64,000 nucleotides of DNA, taken from Paenibacillus sp. FSL W8-0186 (lineage in GTDB: Bacteria > Bacillota > Bacilli > Paenibacillales > Paenibacillaceae). The first letter of the stretch is position 1; each line of letters opens with the position of its first letter. This document shows positions 27,705-38,564 of the stretch, piece after piece. The notes under the pieces are model-generated. The model had not been told where the DNA came from and ran no database searches. It worked only from the letters and a program-made list of their open reading frames with translations. Made by a program: the position numbers and the translations under genes. The stretch spans positions 5,029,501-5,093,500 of the forward strand of contig NZ_CP150207.1 of NCBI RefSeq assembly GCF_037969765.1, in the 5' to 3' direction.

Positions 27705-28940
27705 CTACACTTCCTCCTTGGATGTATAGGCGGAAATGATCGCTGCCAGCGTATCGACGGCTTGATCGATTTCCTCCCGGCTCACGTTCAGGTTCGGCAG
27801 CAGGCGAATGACATTCGGACCGGCAGTGACGAACAGCAGTTTCCGCTTCTGGCCCTCAGTAACCAGGTCCGCTACCGGTTCAGCGCATTCGATGCCGATC
27901 AGCAGGCCTTTGCCGCGGATGGCCTTCACGAACGGTTCATCCTTGAACGCCTCTTGAAGACGTTCGTGCAAATATTTGCCCATCTCATCCGCGCGCTGCG
28001 GAATGCTGTCCTCCAGCATTGTCTCGATCGTTGCGATGACCGCCGCGGCTGCTACCGGGTTGCCGCCAAATGTAGTCGCATGGCTGCCTGGCGTGAATGC
28101 TTCGCGCAGGTATTCCTTGGCGAGCATCGCCCCGACGGACAATCCGCTCGCAATGCCTTTCGCGGAGGTGAAGATGTCCGGCTCTATACCATAGTGCTCG
28201 TGCGCAAACCATTTGCCCGTACGGCCCATGCCGGTTTGCACCTCGTCTACGATTAGCAGGAGTCCCTCTTTTTTGCAAAGCGCAGCAAGCTCTTGAACGA
28301 AGCCAGGATCGACTGGATATACTCCGCCCTCGGCCTGGATCATCTCCAGCATGACCGCCGCCGTATTCGGCCCGATGGCCTCCTTCAGCGCCGCCATATC
28401 ATGCAGCTGTATAGTCTTGAAGCCTTCCGGCAGCGGCAGGAAGCCGTCCTTCACCTTATCCTGCCCTGTAGCTGTCAGCGTCGCCAGCGTCCGTCCATGG
28501 AACGATTGCTGGAAAGTAATCACTTCATAGCGGCCGGTTCCTTTGATCTTCTGATGGTAACGGCGCGCCAGCTTGATGGCCGCTTCATTCGCCTCGGCTC
28601 CGCTATTGCAGAAGAACACGACATCGGCACAAGTGACCTCCGTCAGCAGCTGCGCAGCCTTCTCCTGCTGCGGAATATGGAACAGATTCGATACATGCCA
28701 TAGCTCATCCAGCTGAGCCTTGACCTTCGCCGTCACTTTTTCAGGAGCATGCCCGAGATTCGTCACCGCAAGACCGCTCATAAAGTCGAGATAACGATTC
28801 CCCTGGTCATCCCACAGCCAGCTGCCATGTCCTTTGACGAGACTGATCGGATAGCGGGCATAGCTTGGAAACAGCGCGCTCTTTGCTTTCGCGTCCGCCG
28901 CCTTGGATGCTTTTGCTTCTTTAAGATCACTTTGTGCCAT
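27705..28940 (-). CDS. argD: Acetylornithine aminotransferase
   Basis: A 411-residue class III PLP aminotransferase. It has the cofactor phosphate region NSGAEANEAAIKLARRY, LLIVDEVQTGMGRTG, and the PLP lysine in FTSAKGIASG. It converts N-acetylglutamate semialdehyde to N-acetylornithine. An unusual Ala/Lys-rich N-terminal stretch (~22 residues) precedes the fold. AGGAGTG precedes ATG 28940. Position between argB and argF argues for the biosynthetic enzyme, not rocD. Confidence 0.95.
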   Translation of the reverse strand: MAQSDLKEAKASKAADAKAKSALFPSYARYPISLVKGHGSWLWDDQGNRYLDFMSGLAVTNLGHAPEKVTAKVKAQLDELWHVSNLFHIPQQEKAAQLLTEVTCADVVFFCNSGAEANEAAIKLARRYHQKIKGTGRYEVITFQQSFHGRTLATLTATGQDKVKDGFLPLPEGFKTIQLHDMAALKEAIGPNTAAVMLEMIQAEGGVYPVDPGFVQELAALCKKEGLLLIVDEVQTGMGRTGKWFAHEHYGIEPDIFTSAKGIASGLSVGAMLAKEYLREAFTPGSHATTFGGNPVAAAAVIATIETMLEDSIPQRADEMGKYLHERLQEAFKDEPFVKAIRGKGLLIGIECAEPVADLVTEGQKRKLLFVTAGPNVIRLLPNLNVSREEIDQAVDTLAAIISAYTSKEEV

Positions 28941-29016
28941 CGCTTGTCACTCCTATCATTTGGATAAACTCTCTTCATTTCACTCTATTAACTATAACGC
29001 AGTCTAAAATGCCATG

Positions 29017-29856
29017 CTACTGCATCCGCACAATTTTCGTCCCGATTTCCTCGCCGGACAGAACGCGGCTTAAGATCCCGGGTTCGCTGCCGTCCACGAT
29101 GACGACCTCCTGCACCTTGCCATGGATACAGGCAATCGCAGCCCGGACTTTCGGGATCATGCCACCGTAAATTTCACCGGTCTGAATCATGTCTTCGATT
29201 TCCTGTACGGTCACGGTCGGCAGCACTCTTTTCTCCCCGTTGATGGTCTTCAGAATGCCCGGCACATCCGTCACGACGATCATTCGCTCCACGCCGAGCT
29301 CGGACGCTACCGCCCCGGCTGCCGTGTCCGCATTGATATTGTAACGCTGGCCCGCCGCATCAACGCCAAGCGGCGCGATGATCGGCATAAATCCAAGCTG
29401 GATTACGCCTTCGATCAGAGCGGCATCGACTTTGGTAACATCGCCGACAAGCCCGACTTCTGCACTAGCCGCTACCGGCTGCGCGGTGATCAGTTGGCCG
29501 TCTATGCCAGACAAGCCTAGCGCTTTGCCCCCGGATTGCCCGATACGGCGCACGATGCCTTTGTTGATGCTTCCGGCCAGCACCATCTCTACGACGTCCA
29601 GCACTTCCTCAGACGTATATCGCAGCCCGTTCACGAACTTCGTTTCAATGCCGAGCTTATTCAGATTGCCGGAAATCGCCGGCCCGCCCCCGTGGACGAT
29701 GACCGGCTGCACTCCGCTTTGCTGCAGCTTCACCAGATCCTCGAAAAAGGAATCCGGAAGCTCTGCGAGCGTGCTGCCTCCACATTTCATTACAAACGTC
29801 CCGTTTGCCGCAAGCGGATTGCTTGCTGTGTTACTGTTATCCAGCGCTGTTCTCAT
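29017..29856 (-). CDS. argB: Acetylglutamate kinase
   Basis: A 279-residue amino-acid kinase phosphorylating N-acetylglutamate. Motifs: FVMKCGGSTL (phosphate-binding), VIVHGGGPAISGNL, and YNINADTAAGAVASELG at the nucleotide and arginine-sensing side. A ~20-residue polar N-terminal extension, as in arginine-regulated forms, is present but short. GGAG sits close to ATG 29856. About 60 bp follow the argJ stop. Confidence 0.96.
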   Translation of the reverse strand: MRTALDNSNTASNPLAANGTFVMKCGGSTLAELPDSFFEDLVKLQQSGVQPVIVHGGGPAISGNLNKLGIETKFVNGLRYTSEEVLDVVEMVLAGSINKGIVRRIGQSGGKALGLSGIDGQLITAQPVAASAEVGLVGDVTKVDAALIEGVIQLGFMPIIAPLGVDAAGQRYNINADTAAGAVASELGVERMIVVTDVPGILKTINGEKRVLPTVTVQEIEDMIQTGEIYGGMIPKVRAAIACIHGKVQEVVIVDGSEPGILSRVLSGEEIGTKIVRMQ

Positions 29857-29917
29857 CGCTCCAAAACCCCTCTCCGATTCTCATGAAGTAATCATTATGT
29901 GTCGAAAAACCTCGAAA

Positions 29918-31153
29918 TCAAGTGCGGTATGCCGCATTTATCCGTACATAGTCATAGGTCAAATCGCAGCCCCAGGCCGTGGCCTGGCCTTCGCCGTTAT
30001 GCAGGTGGACATGGATAACCACGGTGTCCCCCTGCAGATAAGCAAGCGCCTCATCCTCGTCGAAAGGAATCGGCCGGGAGCCCGTCAGCACATGGATGCT
30101 GCCGAGCGAAATGTCCACCGTCTCCGGGTTCACCGGCTCGCCAGCGCGGCCTACCGCCGCGATGATGCGGCCCCAGTTCGCATCGGCGCCAAATACGGCC
30201 GATTTCACCAGGCTGGAGCCTATAATCGTCTTCGCAATAGCCCGGGCCGACAGATCGCTGACCGCGCCTTCCACGTTCACTTCAACGAGCCGTGATGCTC
30301 CCTCGCCATCGCGGGCGATTGCCTTGGCGAGCACCTCACACACATAGCCGAAGCCCGCCGCAAAGCTCTCCCAGGCCGGATGCTCCGGTGTCAGCGGCTC
30401 ATTTCCGGCCAGCCCGCTCGCCATCGCAAGCAGCATGTCGTTCGTGCTCGTATCGCCGTCTACCGTGATCATATTGAAGGTGGCATCGGTCACCTTGCGG
30501 AGCAGCGCCTGCAGCGCTTCGGCATCGATAACCGCGTCGGTCGTCACAAAGCCAAGCATGGTCGCCATGTTCGGGTGAATCATGCCTGAGCCTTTGGCGG
30601 CTCCGGCGATGCTGACCTCCCGTCCATCCACGTTCAGCTTCACGCATACCTCTTTCTTCACGAGGTCCGTGGTCAGGATGGCTTGGCAGAATTCCTCCGC
30701 CCCGTCGGCTCCCGATGCTACCACTGCCGGAAGTCCATGAATCCCGGCGTTCACGCGCTCCATCGGCAGCAGCTCGCCGATGACACCCGTTGACGCCACG
30801 GCGACTTCCTCCGGCTGCAGCCCGAAGGCTTCCGCAGCCGCTGCGCGCATCGCATAGGCATCGTCCTCGCCCTGCTTGCCCGTGCAGGCATTGGCGTTGC
30901 CGCTGTTCACAACGATCGCCCGCAGCCGCTGGCTGCTGGAGGCGAGGCTGTCGCGCGTCACCTTAAGCGGCGCAGCCTGAAATACATTTAATGTATACAC
31001 GGCTGCTGCTACGGCAGGCACTTCACATACAATCGCGCCGAGATCGTTGCGCGATGTTTTTTTTAGGCCACAATGCAGTCCCCCTGCCCGGAAACCCTGC
31101 GGCGTCGTAACCGTTCCCTCAGTAACTACAGTAAACTTGCTAACCTCTCCCAT
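29918..31153 (-). CDS. argJ: Bifunctional ornithine acetyltransferase / N-acetylglutamate synthase
   Basis: About 411 residues, self-cleaving between Ala and Thr in GSGMIHPNMATML (near residue 190) to leave the Thr nucleophile. It recycles acetyl groups from acetylornithine to glutamate; the bifunctional form can also use acetyl-CoA. Presence of argJ and lack of argE or argA in the operon indicate the cyclic pathway. Start ATG 31153 lies 6 nt after GAGGGGAG; a TTG six codons upstream would be inside that site. It follows argC by 18 bp. Confidence 0.96.
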   Translation of the reverse strand: MGEVSKFTVVTEGTVTTPQGFRAGGLHCGLKKTSRNDLGAIVCEVPAVAAAVYTLNVFQAAPLKVTRDSLASSSQRLRAIVVNSGNANACTGKQGEDDAYAMRAAAAEAFGLQPEEVAVASTGVIGELLPMERVNAGIHGLPAVVASGADGAEEFCQAILTTDLVKKEVCVKLNVDGREVSIAGAAKGSGMIHPNMATMLGFVTTDAVIDAEALQALLRKVTDATFNMITVDGDTSTNDMLLAMASGLAGNEPLTPEHPAWESFAAGFGYVCEVLAKAIARDGEGASRLVEVNVEGAVSDLSARAIAKTIIGSSLVKSAVFGADANWGRIIAAVGRAGEPVNPETVDISLGSIHVLTGSRPIPFDEDEALAYLQGDTVVIHVHLHNGEGQATAWGCDLTYDYVRINAAYRT

Positions 31154-31171
31154 GGCGTTCTCCCCTCGCAA

Positions 31172-32236
31172 TTACGGATAAACTGGACTGAGCTTAAGTC
31201 CCGTCGTCTCATCCCAACCCATCATTAGATTCATATTCTGAATGGCCTGACCTGCTGCACCTTTTACGACGTTATCGATAACCGATATAATCGTTAATCT
31301 TCCCGTACGAGGATCTGCGGCAAAGCCGATATCACAGTAGTTCGAGCCGAATACTTCCTTTGTCGCTGGCCATTTGCCCGCCTCCCGAATCCGCACGAAC
31401 GGTCTGCCTTCATAATACTGGCGATACAGCTCGGTTAAATCCTCATCGGTATAAGCTCCTTTGAGCTGAGCGTACATCGTGCACATAATCCCCCGCGTCA
31501 TCGGCACCAATTGCGTCGTAAACGTGACGGTCACCTGCTCTCCCGCAATTTGCGACAGGCTTTGCTCGATTTCTGGAATGTGCTGATGCTTGTTGACTTT
31601 ATAAGCCTTGAAATTCTCGTTGATTTCCGCATAATGCGTCATCAGGCCGGTGCCGCGGCCGGCGCCGGAAACCCCGGATTTCGCGTCAATAATAATCGTC
31701 GCCGGATCAATCCAGCCTGCGCTTAACGCCGGGATCAATCCCAACAGCGTTGCCGTCGGGTAGCATCCCGGGTTCGAAATGAATCCCGAGCCAACGACAT
31801 TGTCGCCGTTAATTTCGCTCAACCCGTATACCGCTTGCTCCAGCACGCTGGCATCCGGGGCATCGTGTTTATACCAGGCCTCATAGAGCGAACCGTCCTT
31901 GATACGAAAATCTCCCGATAGGTCGATAACCTTAAGCCCCGCTTCCAGCAATTGTGGCACGAGCTTGCTGCTTACTCCGGACGGCGTTGCCGTAAATACG
32001 ATATCCGCCTTCTTGGCCATTTCCTCCGGGTCTACTCCGTCCAGGTCTTGAACCAGGATTTCCGATAAATGCGGGAATCCATCCGTAATCGGTACCCCGG
32101 CGCTTGAAGCCGAAATGACAGAGGTAATCTCCGCCAGCGGATGTCCCAATAAAAAACGAATCAGCTCCACCCCGCCATACCCTGTGGAACCAACGATAGC
32201 CACTTTTACTTTGCTTGCATTTCCAGACACCGTCAT
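31172..32236 (-). CDS. argC: N-acetyl-gamma-glutamyl-phosphate reductase
   Basis: A 354-residue NADP-dependent reductase: Rossmann start VKVAIVGSTGYGGVELIR and catalytic Cys in SNPGCYPTATLL, with the conserved HQHIPEIEQSL helix carrying the substrate His. First gene of the arginine operon. AGAGG stands just before ATG 32236. Its leader has a good sigma-A promoter and an ARG-box-like palindrome, so repression by an ArgR/AhrC protein is expected. Confidence 0.97.
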   Translation of the reverse strand: MTVSGNASKVKVAIVGSTGYGGVELIRFLLGHPLAEITSVISASSAGVPITDGFPHLSEILVQDLDGVDPEEMAKKADIVFTATPSGVSSKLVPQLLEAGLKVIDLSGDFRIKDGSLYEAWYKHDAPDASVLEQAVYGLSEINGDNVVGSGFISNPGCYPTATLLGLIPALSAGWIDPATIIIDAKSGVSGAGRGTGLMTHYAEINENFKAYKVNKHQHIPEIEQSLSQIAGEQVTVTFTTQLVPMTRGIMCTMYAQLKGAYTDEDLTELYRQYYEGRPFVRIREAGKWPATKEVFGSNYCDIGFAADPRTGRLTIISVIDNVVKGAAGQAIQNMNLMMGWDETTGLKLSPVYP

Positions 32237-32316
32237 AACCTCTCTTCCTCTCCCTAATTTCGGTCTGTTTCTAAACGTTCCCTGCTCACTTGCGATCCGA
32301 AAAGAAAATATGTATT

Positions 32317-32345
32317 ATTATACGATTATACTTATATAAATACAA
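32317..32345 (-). promoter_or_regulatory. sigma-A promoter of the arg operon
   Basis: Minus strand: TTGTAT, 17 nt, TATAAT. It is about 80 bp upstream of the argC start. Confidence 0.7.
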
Positions 32346-32352
32346 CCGCAAT

Positions 32353-32368
32353 GCATAATTATTTATGC
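32353..32368. promoter_or_regulatory. ARG-box-like operator (ArgR/AhrC)
   Basis: GCATAA-TTAT-TTATGC is a perfect palindrome resembling the TGMATWWWWATKCA arginine-repressor box. It is located just upstream of the -35 of the argC promoter. Confidence 0.6.
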
Positions 32369-32398
32369 TGCAAAAATGGTTGAACTGAACTTATATAC

Positions 32399-32421
32399 AA
32401 AAAAACCGGGCCTTAGCCCGG
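32399..32421 (-). terminator. Terminator overlapping the yvjA stop codon
   Basis: Minus: CCGGGC-TAAG-GCCCGG followed by seven Ts. The UAA of the tetraloop is the stop codon of the YitT-family gene, so the last codons form the ascending stem. Confidence 0.88.
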
Positions 32422-33333
32422 ATTCTTTGATTTATCGTATTTGCTGCCCCTGCCCAGCGAGAATCCCTCGCCCAGCACCTCATGAGCATTCGAAATGATG
32501 ACAAATGCCGTCGGCTCGATTGTCTGCACTAGCGTTTTCAGACTTGTCACTTCACTCTGCCCGACCACAACCATAAGCACCGTCCGATCATCTCCAGTGT
32601 AGCCGCCCTGCGCGGACAGCTTGGTGAGCCCCCGGTCCAAATGATGCAATACGGCATCCGCAATCTCATCGGTCTTATCGGCTATAATATAAGCCACCTT
32701 CGTATAATTGAAGCCTAGCTCCACCACGTCGATGAACTTCCCTGTAATATAAAGCCCGATCAAGGCGTACAGCGCCCGCTCTGGCGACAAGACGAAGCCG
32801 GCCAGGACTATGACCAGCCCATCCATCAGCACCACGCAAAGGGATAGGCTTAGCCCGCTGTATTTCTGAATAATATGCGCCGCGATGGACAGCCCTCCAG
32901 TAGAGCCCCGGCCCCGAAAAACAAGACCCAGTCCCAAGCCGACACCGATCCCTCCATACAAGGAGGCTAGAAGCGGATCCGTCGTGGGTGCCGCCCAATC
33001 CTTGGTCAATAACACAAACAACGGCAGGAATACCGTCCCCAGCAGCGAACGGAGCGCATAATATCTTCCCAGCAGTAAATATCCTGCAGTAAATAACGGG
33101 ATATTCAGCATCCACTGGGTATATGCTGGTTCAATATTAAACAGCGACTTAGCGATGATCGACAGCCCGGAAACGCCGCCAGAAGCAATATGAGCGGGTA
33201 CGAGAAACAGGTTAAAGGCCAGAGCCGTAATGAATGCCCCGATTAGAATCATGAACGTATCGAGCGCATGCCGGAACGGGCCGCTTAGCGGGATATAGTC
33301 CCCTGGCCTGCGTTTGCGTGACTTTGATGACAC
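32413..33333 (-). CDS. yvjA: YitT family membrane protein (YvjA-like, DUF161 + DUF2179)
   Basis: About 306 residues. Five or so membrane helices (FMILIGAFITALAFNLFLVP onward) form the YitT_membrane domain with the conserved ASGGVSGLS, followed by a soluble DUF2179 (~215-300; TKVAYIIADKTDEIADAVLH, DRTVLMVVVGQ). The function of the family is unresolved. Start GTG 33333 follows AAGGAGG by 6 nt. It lies next to prfB as yvjA does in B. subtilis. A strong terminator stands between prfB and this gene, so it must have a promoter inside the prfB end or rely on read-through. Confidence 0.88.
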   Translation of the reverse strand: MSSKSRKRRPGDYIPLSGPFRHALDTFMILIGAFITALAFNLFLVPAHIASGGVSGLSIIAKSLFNIEPAYTQWMLNIPLFTAGYLLLGRYYALRSLLGTVFLPLFVLLTKDWAAPTTDPLLASLYGGIGVGLGLGLVFRGRGSTGGLSIAAHIIQKYSGLSLSLCVVLMDGLVIVLAGFVLSPERALYALIGLYITGKFIDVVELGFNYTKVAYIIADKTDEIADAVLHHLDRGLTKLSAQGGYTGDDRTVLMVVVGQSEVTSLKTLVQTIEPTAFVIISNAHEVLGEGFSLGRGSKYDKSKNPG

Positions 33334-33355
33334 GGTAATCCTCCTTATTGGCTCC

Positions 33356-33392
33356 AAAAAAATTCCTACACGCTAACGCTAGTGTAGGAATT
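33356..33392 (-). terminator. Terminator of prfB
   Basis: Arms AATTCCTACAC / GTGTAGGAATT (11 bp) followed on minus by seven Ts. It ends only a few bases before the yvjA ribosome site. Confidence 0.85.
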
Positions 33393-33410
33393 CTTGTCTC
33401 ATTCTATAGC

Positions 33411-34527
33411 TTAGTTTTTGGGCTCGGTCTTGATTTGGCTGCGCAAATATCCATCGATAAACGGATCAAGCTCCCCATCCATGACGGCCCCTACGTTCCC
33501 GGACTCTACCGATGTGCGGTGATCCTTCACCATGCTGTAAGGATGGAACACATAGGAGCGGATTTGGCTGCCCCAGGCGATATCCGACTGTTCGCCGCGG
33601 ATTTCGTCCAATTCCTTTTGCTGTTCCTCCAGCTTGCGCTCGACCAATTTGGAACGGAGCATCGTCATAGCCCGCTCTCTGTTCTTGATCTGGGAACGTT
33701 CATTCTGACACGTCACCACGATACCTGTCGGCAGGTGAGTAATCCGTACGGCGGAATCCGTCGTATTGATGTGCTGCCCGCCGGCCCCGCTTGCCCGGTA
33801 CGTATCGATCTTCAAATCCTCTGACCGGATTTCGATATCCACGTCCTCCGTAATCTCCGGTACGACGTCACAGGATACGAATGAGGTATGCCTTCTTCCC
33901 GAAGAGTCGAACGGAGAAATTCGCACCAAGCGGTGTACCCCTTTCTCAGCCTTCAGATAGCCGTAGGCATTGTATCCTTTGATCAGCAGCGTAACGCTTT
34001 TGATTCCCGCCTCGTCACCTGGAAGATAATCCAGCGTCTCGACCTTGAAGCCATGCTTCTCCGCCCAGCGGGTATACATCCGCAGCAGCATTTGGCCCCA
34101 GTCCTGCGACTCGGTGCCGCCCGCTCCGGGATGCAGTTCCAGAATAGCGTTCATCTTATCGTACGGCGAGTTGAGCAGAAGCTGGAGCTCGAAATCCTCC
34201 AGCTTCTTCAGCAGCGCTTCAACGGAGCCGCCGATATCGGCCGCAAGCTCTTCGTCGCCCTCTTCCTCGGCGAGTTCGGCCATCAACGCCGTATCATCAT
34301 ACTCCCGCTGCAGCGCTTCATATTGGTCTACCGAGGACTTGATGGCATTCAGCTCGGCAATGATGCCTTGCGCTTTGTCATTATCGTCCCAGAAATCCGG
34401 GGCTGCCATCTTGTCCTCGTAATTGGCAATCATTTCATGCTTGAGATCTAAGTCAAAGAGACCCCCTAAGATTGGATAGTTTCTTTGCGATTTCCCGCAT
34501 ATCCTGCTTGATGCTCGGGTCGATCAT
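33411..34527 (-). CDS. prfB: Peptide chain release factor 2, with programmed +1 frameshift
   Basis: RF2 recognises UGA and UAA. The first frame (24 codons, [10 protein letters not shown]...LRGSL) starts at ATG 34527 after AAGGTGA and runs into UGA at 34453-34455. The site is CTT-TGA-C (34452-34458), preceded by a Shine-Dalgarno-like AGGGGG (34462-34467), which is the classic autoregulatory slippage signal. The second frame continues [15 protein letters not shown] to 33411. It has the peptidyl-hydrolysis GGQ in [12 protein letters not shown] and the stop-recognition SPF in [12 protein letters not shown]. When RF2 is scarce, ribosomes pause at UGA and shift. Annotation that ignores the shift would start internally. 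Confidence 0.96.
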
Positions 34528-34604
34528 CGTTGTTCATTCACCTTCCCAAATGTACTTGAGGATTCAGGATGCTCTAGCCTGCTGCAAGAGTCATTCTGCG
34601 TACT

Positions 34605-37112
<2,508 letters not shown>

Positions 37113-37215
37113 AGTTAACCCCTTTCACGGCTAAACAAATGATTTACCTAAATTGTAACAGTTTGTAAGGCATGCCGCAACACGCGCCGTCACGTTTCCT
37201 GCGGCATTCCAATAT

Positions 37216-37250
37216 CTAAAAAGAGCCCCATCCGCGGGCGGACAAGGCTC
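37216..37250 (-). terminator. Terminator of hpf
   Basis: Nested stem GAGCC/GGCTC and TCCG-CGGG-CGGA with a five-T tail on minus. Confidence 0.8.
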
Positions 37251-37318
37251 GTTTCCCTAAGTTCAATTGCAAGAATTACCATGCCATTCATACAATCGTC
37301 GTGATTGGATACGTTATA

Positions 37319-37867
37319 CTAATCCTGCTCGATCAAACCATATTTCCCGTCATTCCGTTTATAGACGACGTTTAGTTCTTTCGTATCGATGTTGGAAAAT
37401 ACAAAGAAATTATGGCCGACCATATTCATCTGCAGTATGGCTTCTTCCACGTCCATTGGTTTCATTGTAAACCGCTTCGTGCGGACGACTTCCAGATCAT
37501 CGCTGTCCGCTTCATCCACGGCGACTGAGCCGCCATTCTCAACGAACAGGCTCTTCAGACTGCCTTCCTGACGGAACTTGCGATTGATCTTCGTCTTATG
37601 CTTGCGTATCTGGCGTTCGAGCTTGTCCACGACTGCATCAATCGATGCATACATGTCATCACTGCGATCCTCAGCGCGAAGCACGACGCCGGTTAGAGGA
37701 ATCGTAACCTCCACCGTATGCAAACCGCGTACGACACTTAACGTGACGTAGCCTTCTGAGGTAGGGGGTGCTTCAAAGTACTTGTCAAGTCGACTGAGCT
37801 TCTTGTCTACGTAATCTCGCAGTGCGTCAGTCACTTCAATTTGCTGTCCACGAATACTAAAATTCAT
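37319..37867 (-). CDS. hpf: Ribosome hibernation promoting factor, long form
   Basis: A 182-residue protein: an N-terminal ribosome-binding S30AE domain (~1-100, FSIRGQQIEVTDALRDYVD), a linker, and a C-terminal dimerisation domain (~125-180, RFTMKPMDVEEAILQMNM) that joins two 70S into 100S ribosomes in stationary phase. It is the YvyD ortholog. GGAGGAG precedes ATG 37867. The promoter at 37897-37925 is an excellent sigma-A match; sigma-B or sigma-H control, known in Bacillus, is not evident in what I checked. Confidence 0.96.
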   Translation of the reverse strand: MNFSIRGQQIEVTDALRDYVDKKLSRLDKYFEAPPTSEGYVTLSVVRGLHTVEVTIPLTGVVLRAEDRSDDMYASIDAVVDKLERQIRKHKTKINRKFRQEGSLKSLFVENGGSVAVDEADSDDLEVVRTKRFTMKPMDVEEAILQMNMVGHNFFVFSNIDTKELNVVYKRNDGKYGLIEQD

Positions 37868-37896
37868 AGGGCACTCCTCCTTTGCTTTGCACCTTT

Positions 37897-37925
37897 ATTA
37901 TAGCATGGTGTTAAGGCAATGTAAA
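37897..37925 (-). promoter_or_regulatory. sigma-A promoter of hpf
   Basis: Minus: TTTACA, 17 nt, TATAAT. It is 30 bp upstream of the hpf start. Confidence 0.8.
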
Positions 37926-37949
37926 AAGTGTAAACGCAGGATTAAGACC

Positions 37950-37994
37950 TAAAAAAAGACCAAGCCCATGGCGCAAGCCGCCAGTGCTAGTCTT
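37950..37994 (-). terminator. Second terminator between csp and hpf
   Basis: Minus: AAGAC...GTCTT outer arms with inner TGGCG-GCTT-GCGCCA and a seven-T tail. It lies about 100 nt beyond the csp terminator. The 320-bp interval 37868-38189 holds only these terminators, the hpf promoter and a cre-like TGTAAACGCTTGCC at 38078-38091. Confidence 0.65.
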
Positions 37995-38094
37995 GCAGTT
38001 CTGTGACAATTTGGTGCAGCGCCCGCTGAGTATGCCTGGCCGTTTTTCTTGAGCCTGCTGGTCAGTATGCCGCTATATGTAAACGCTTGCCAGG

Positions 38095-38125
38095 AAAAAT
38101 GAAAGACCCGGGCTGCCCCGGGTCT
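38095..38125 (-). terminator. Terminator of the cold-shock gene
   Basis: Perfect AGACCCGGG-CTGC-CCCGGGTCT hairpin, then TTCATTTTT on minus. Confidence 0.8.
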
Positions 38126-38189
38126 ATGCTAGCGAATCTTCAATTGTTAACCATCGTACCGTTATATGTAGGTCGGCTCTGCCGGATGA

Positions 38190-38387
38190 TTATAATTTGA
38201 TTACGTTAGCCGCTTGCGGTCCGCGAGCGCCTTCAACGATCTCGAACTCTACAGATTGTCCTTCTTCCAGCGTTTTGAAGCCTTCGGATTGAATAGCCGA
38301 GAAGTGTACGAACACGTCTGCGCCTTCTTCAGTCTCAATAAAGCCATAACCCTTCTCTGCGTTAAACCATTTCACTTTACCTTGCAT
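38190..38387 (-). CDS. csp: Cold-shock protein (CspB/CspD family)
   Basis: A 65-residue single OB-fold RNA chaperone. RNP1 is KGYGFIETE (~12-20) and RNP2 is DVFVHFSAI (~24-32). The N-terminus [13 protein letters not shown] is canonical. Monocistronic, with its own terminator. The leader of at least 100 bp up to ugd could hold the long 5' UTR usual for csp genes. Confidence 0.96.
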   Translation of the reverse strand: MQGKVKWFNAEKGYGFIETEEGADVFVHFSAIQSEGFKTLEEGQSVEFEIVEGARGPQAANVIKL

Positions 38388-38564
38388 CCACTAACATTCC
38401 CTTCATTATCAAATAAGAGTGTGAACCAAGCTCACATTTCTGACTATACCACTCCAGCTTAAATTGTGTCAATTGGAAAAGAAAAGGTTTTACTGTTAAT
38501 TTATTGTAAAATCTTGTCGCAAAAAGCGGAATGACCCATTTAGCCAGCAGAGGCAGAAATGCGC

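Noticed and set aside
38078..38091. Catabolite-responsive (cre) site TGTAAACGCTTGCC
   Set aside because: One mismatch to consensus, located between two terminators and not near a catabolic promoter; kept only as a remark.
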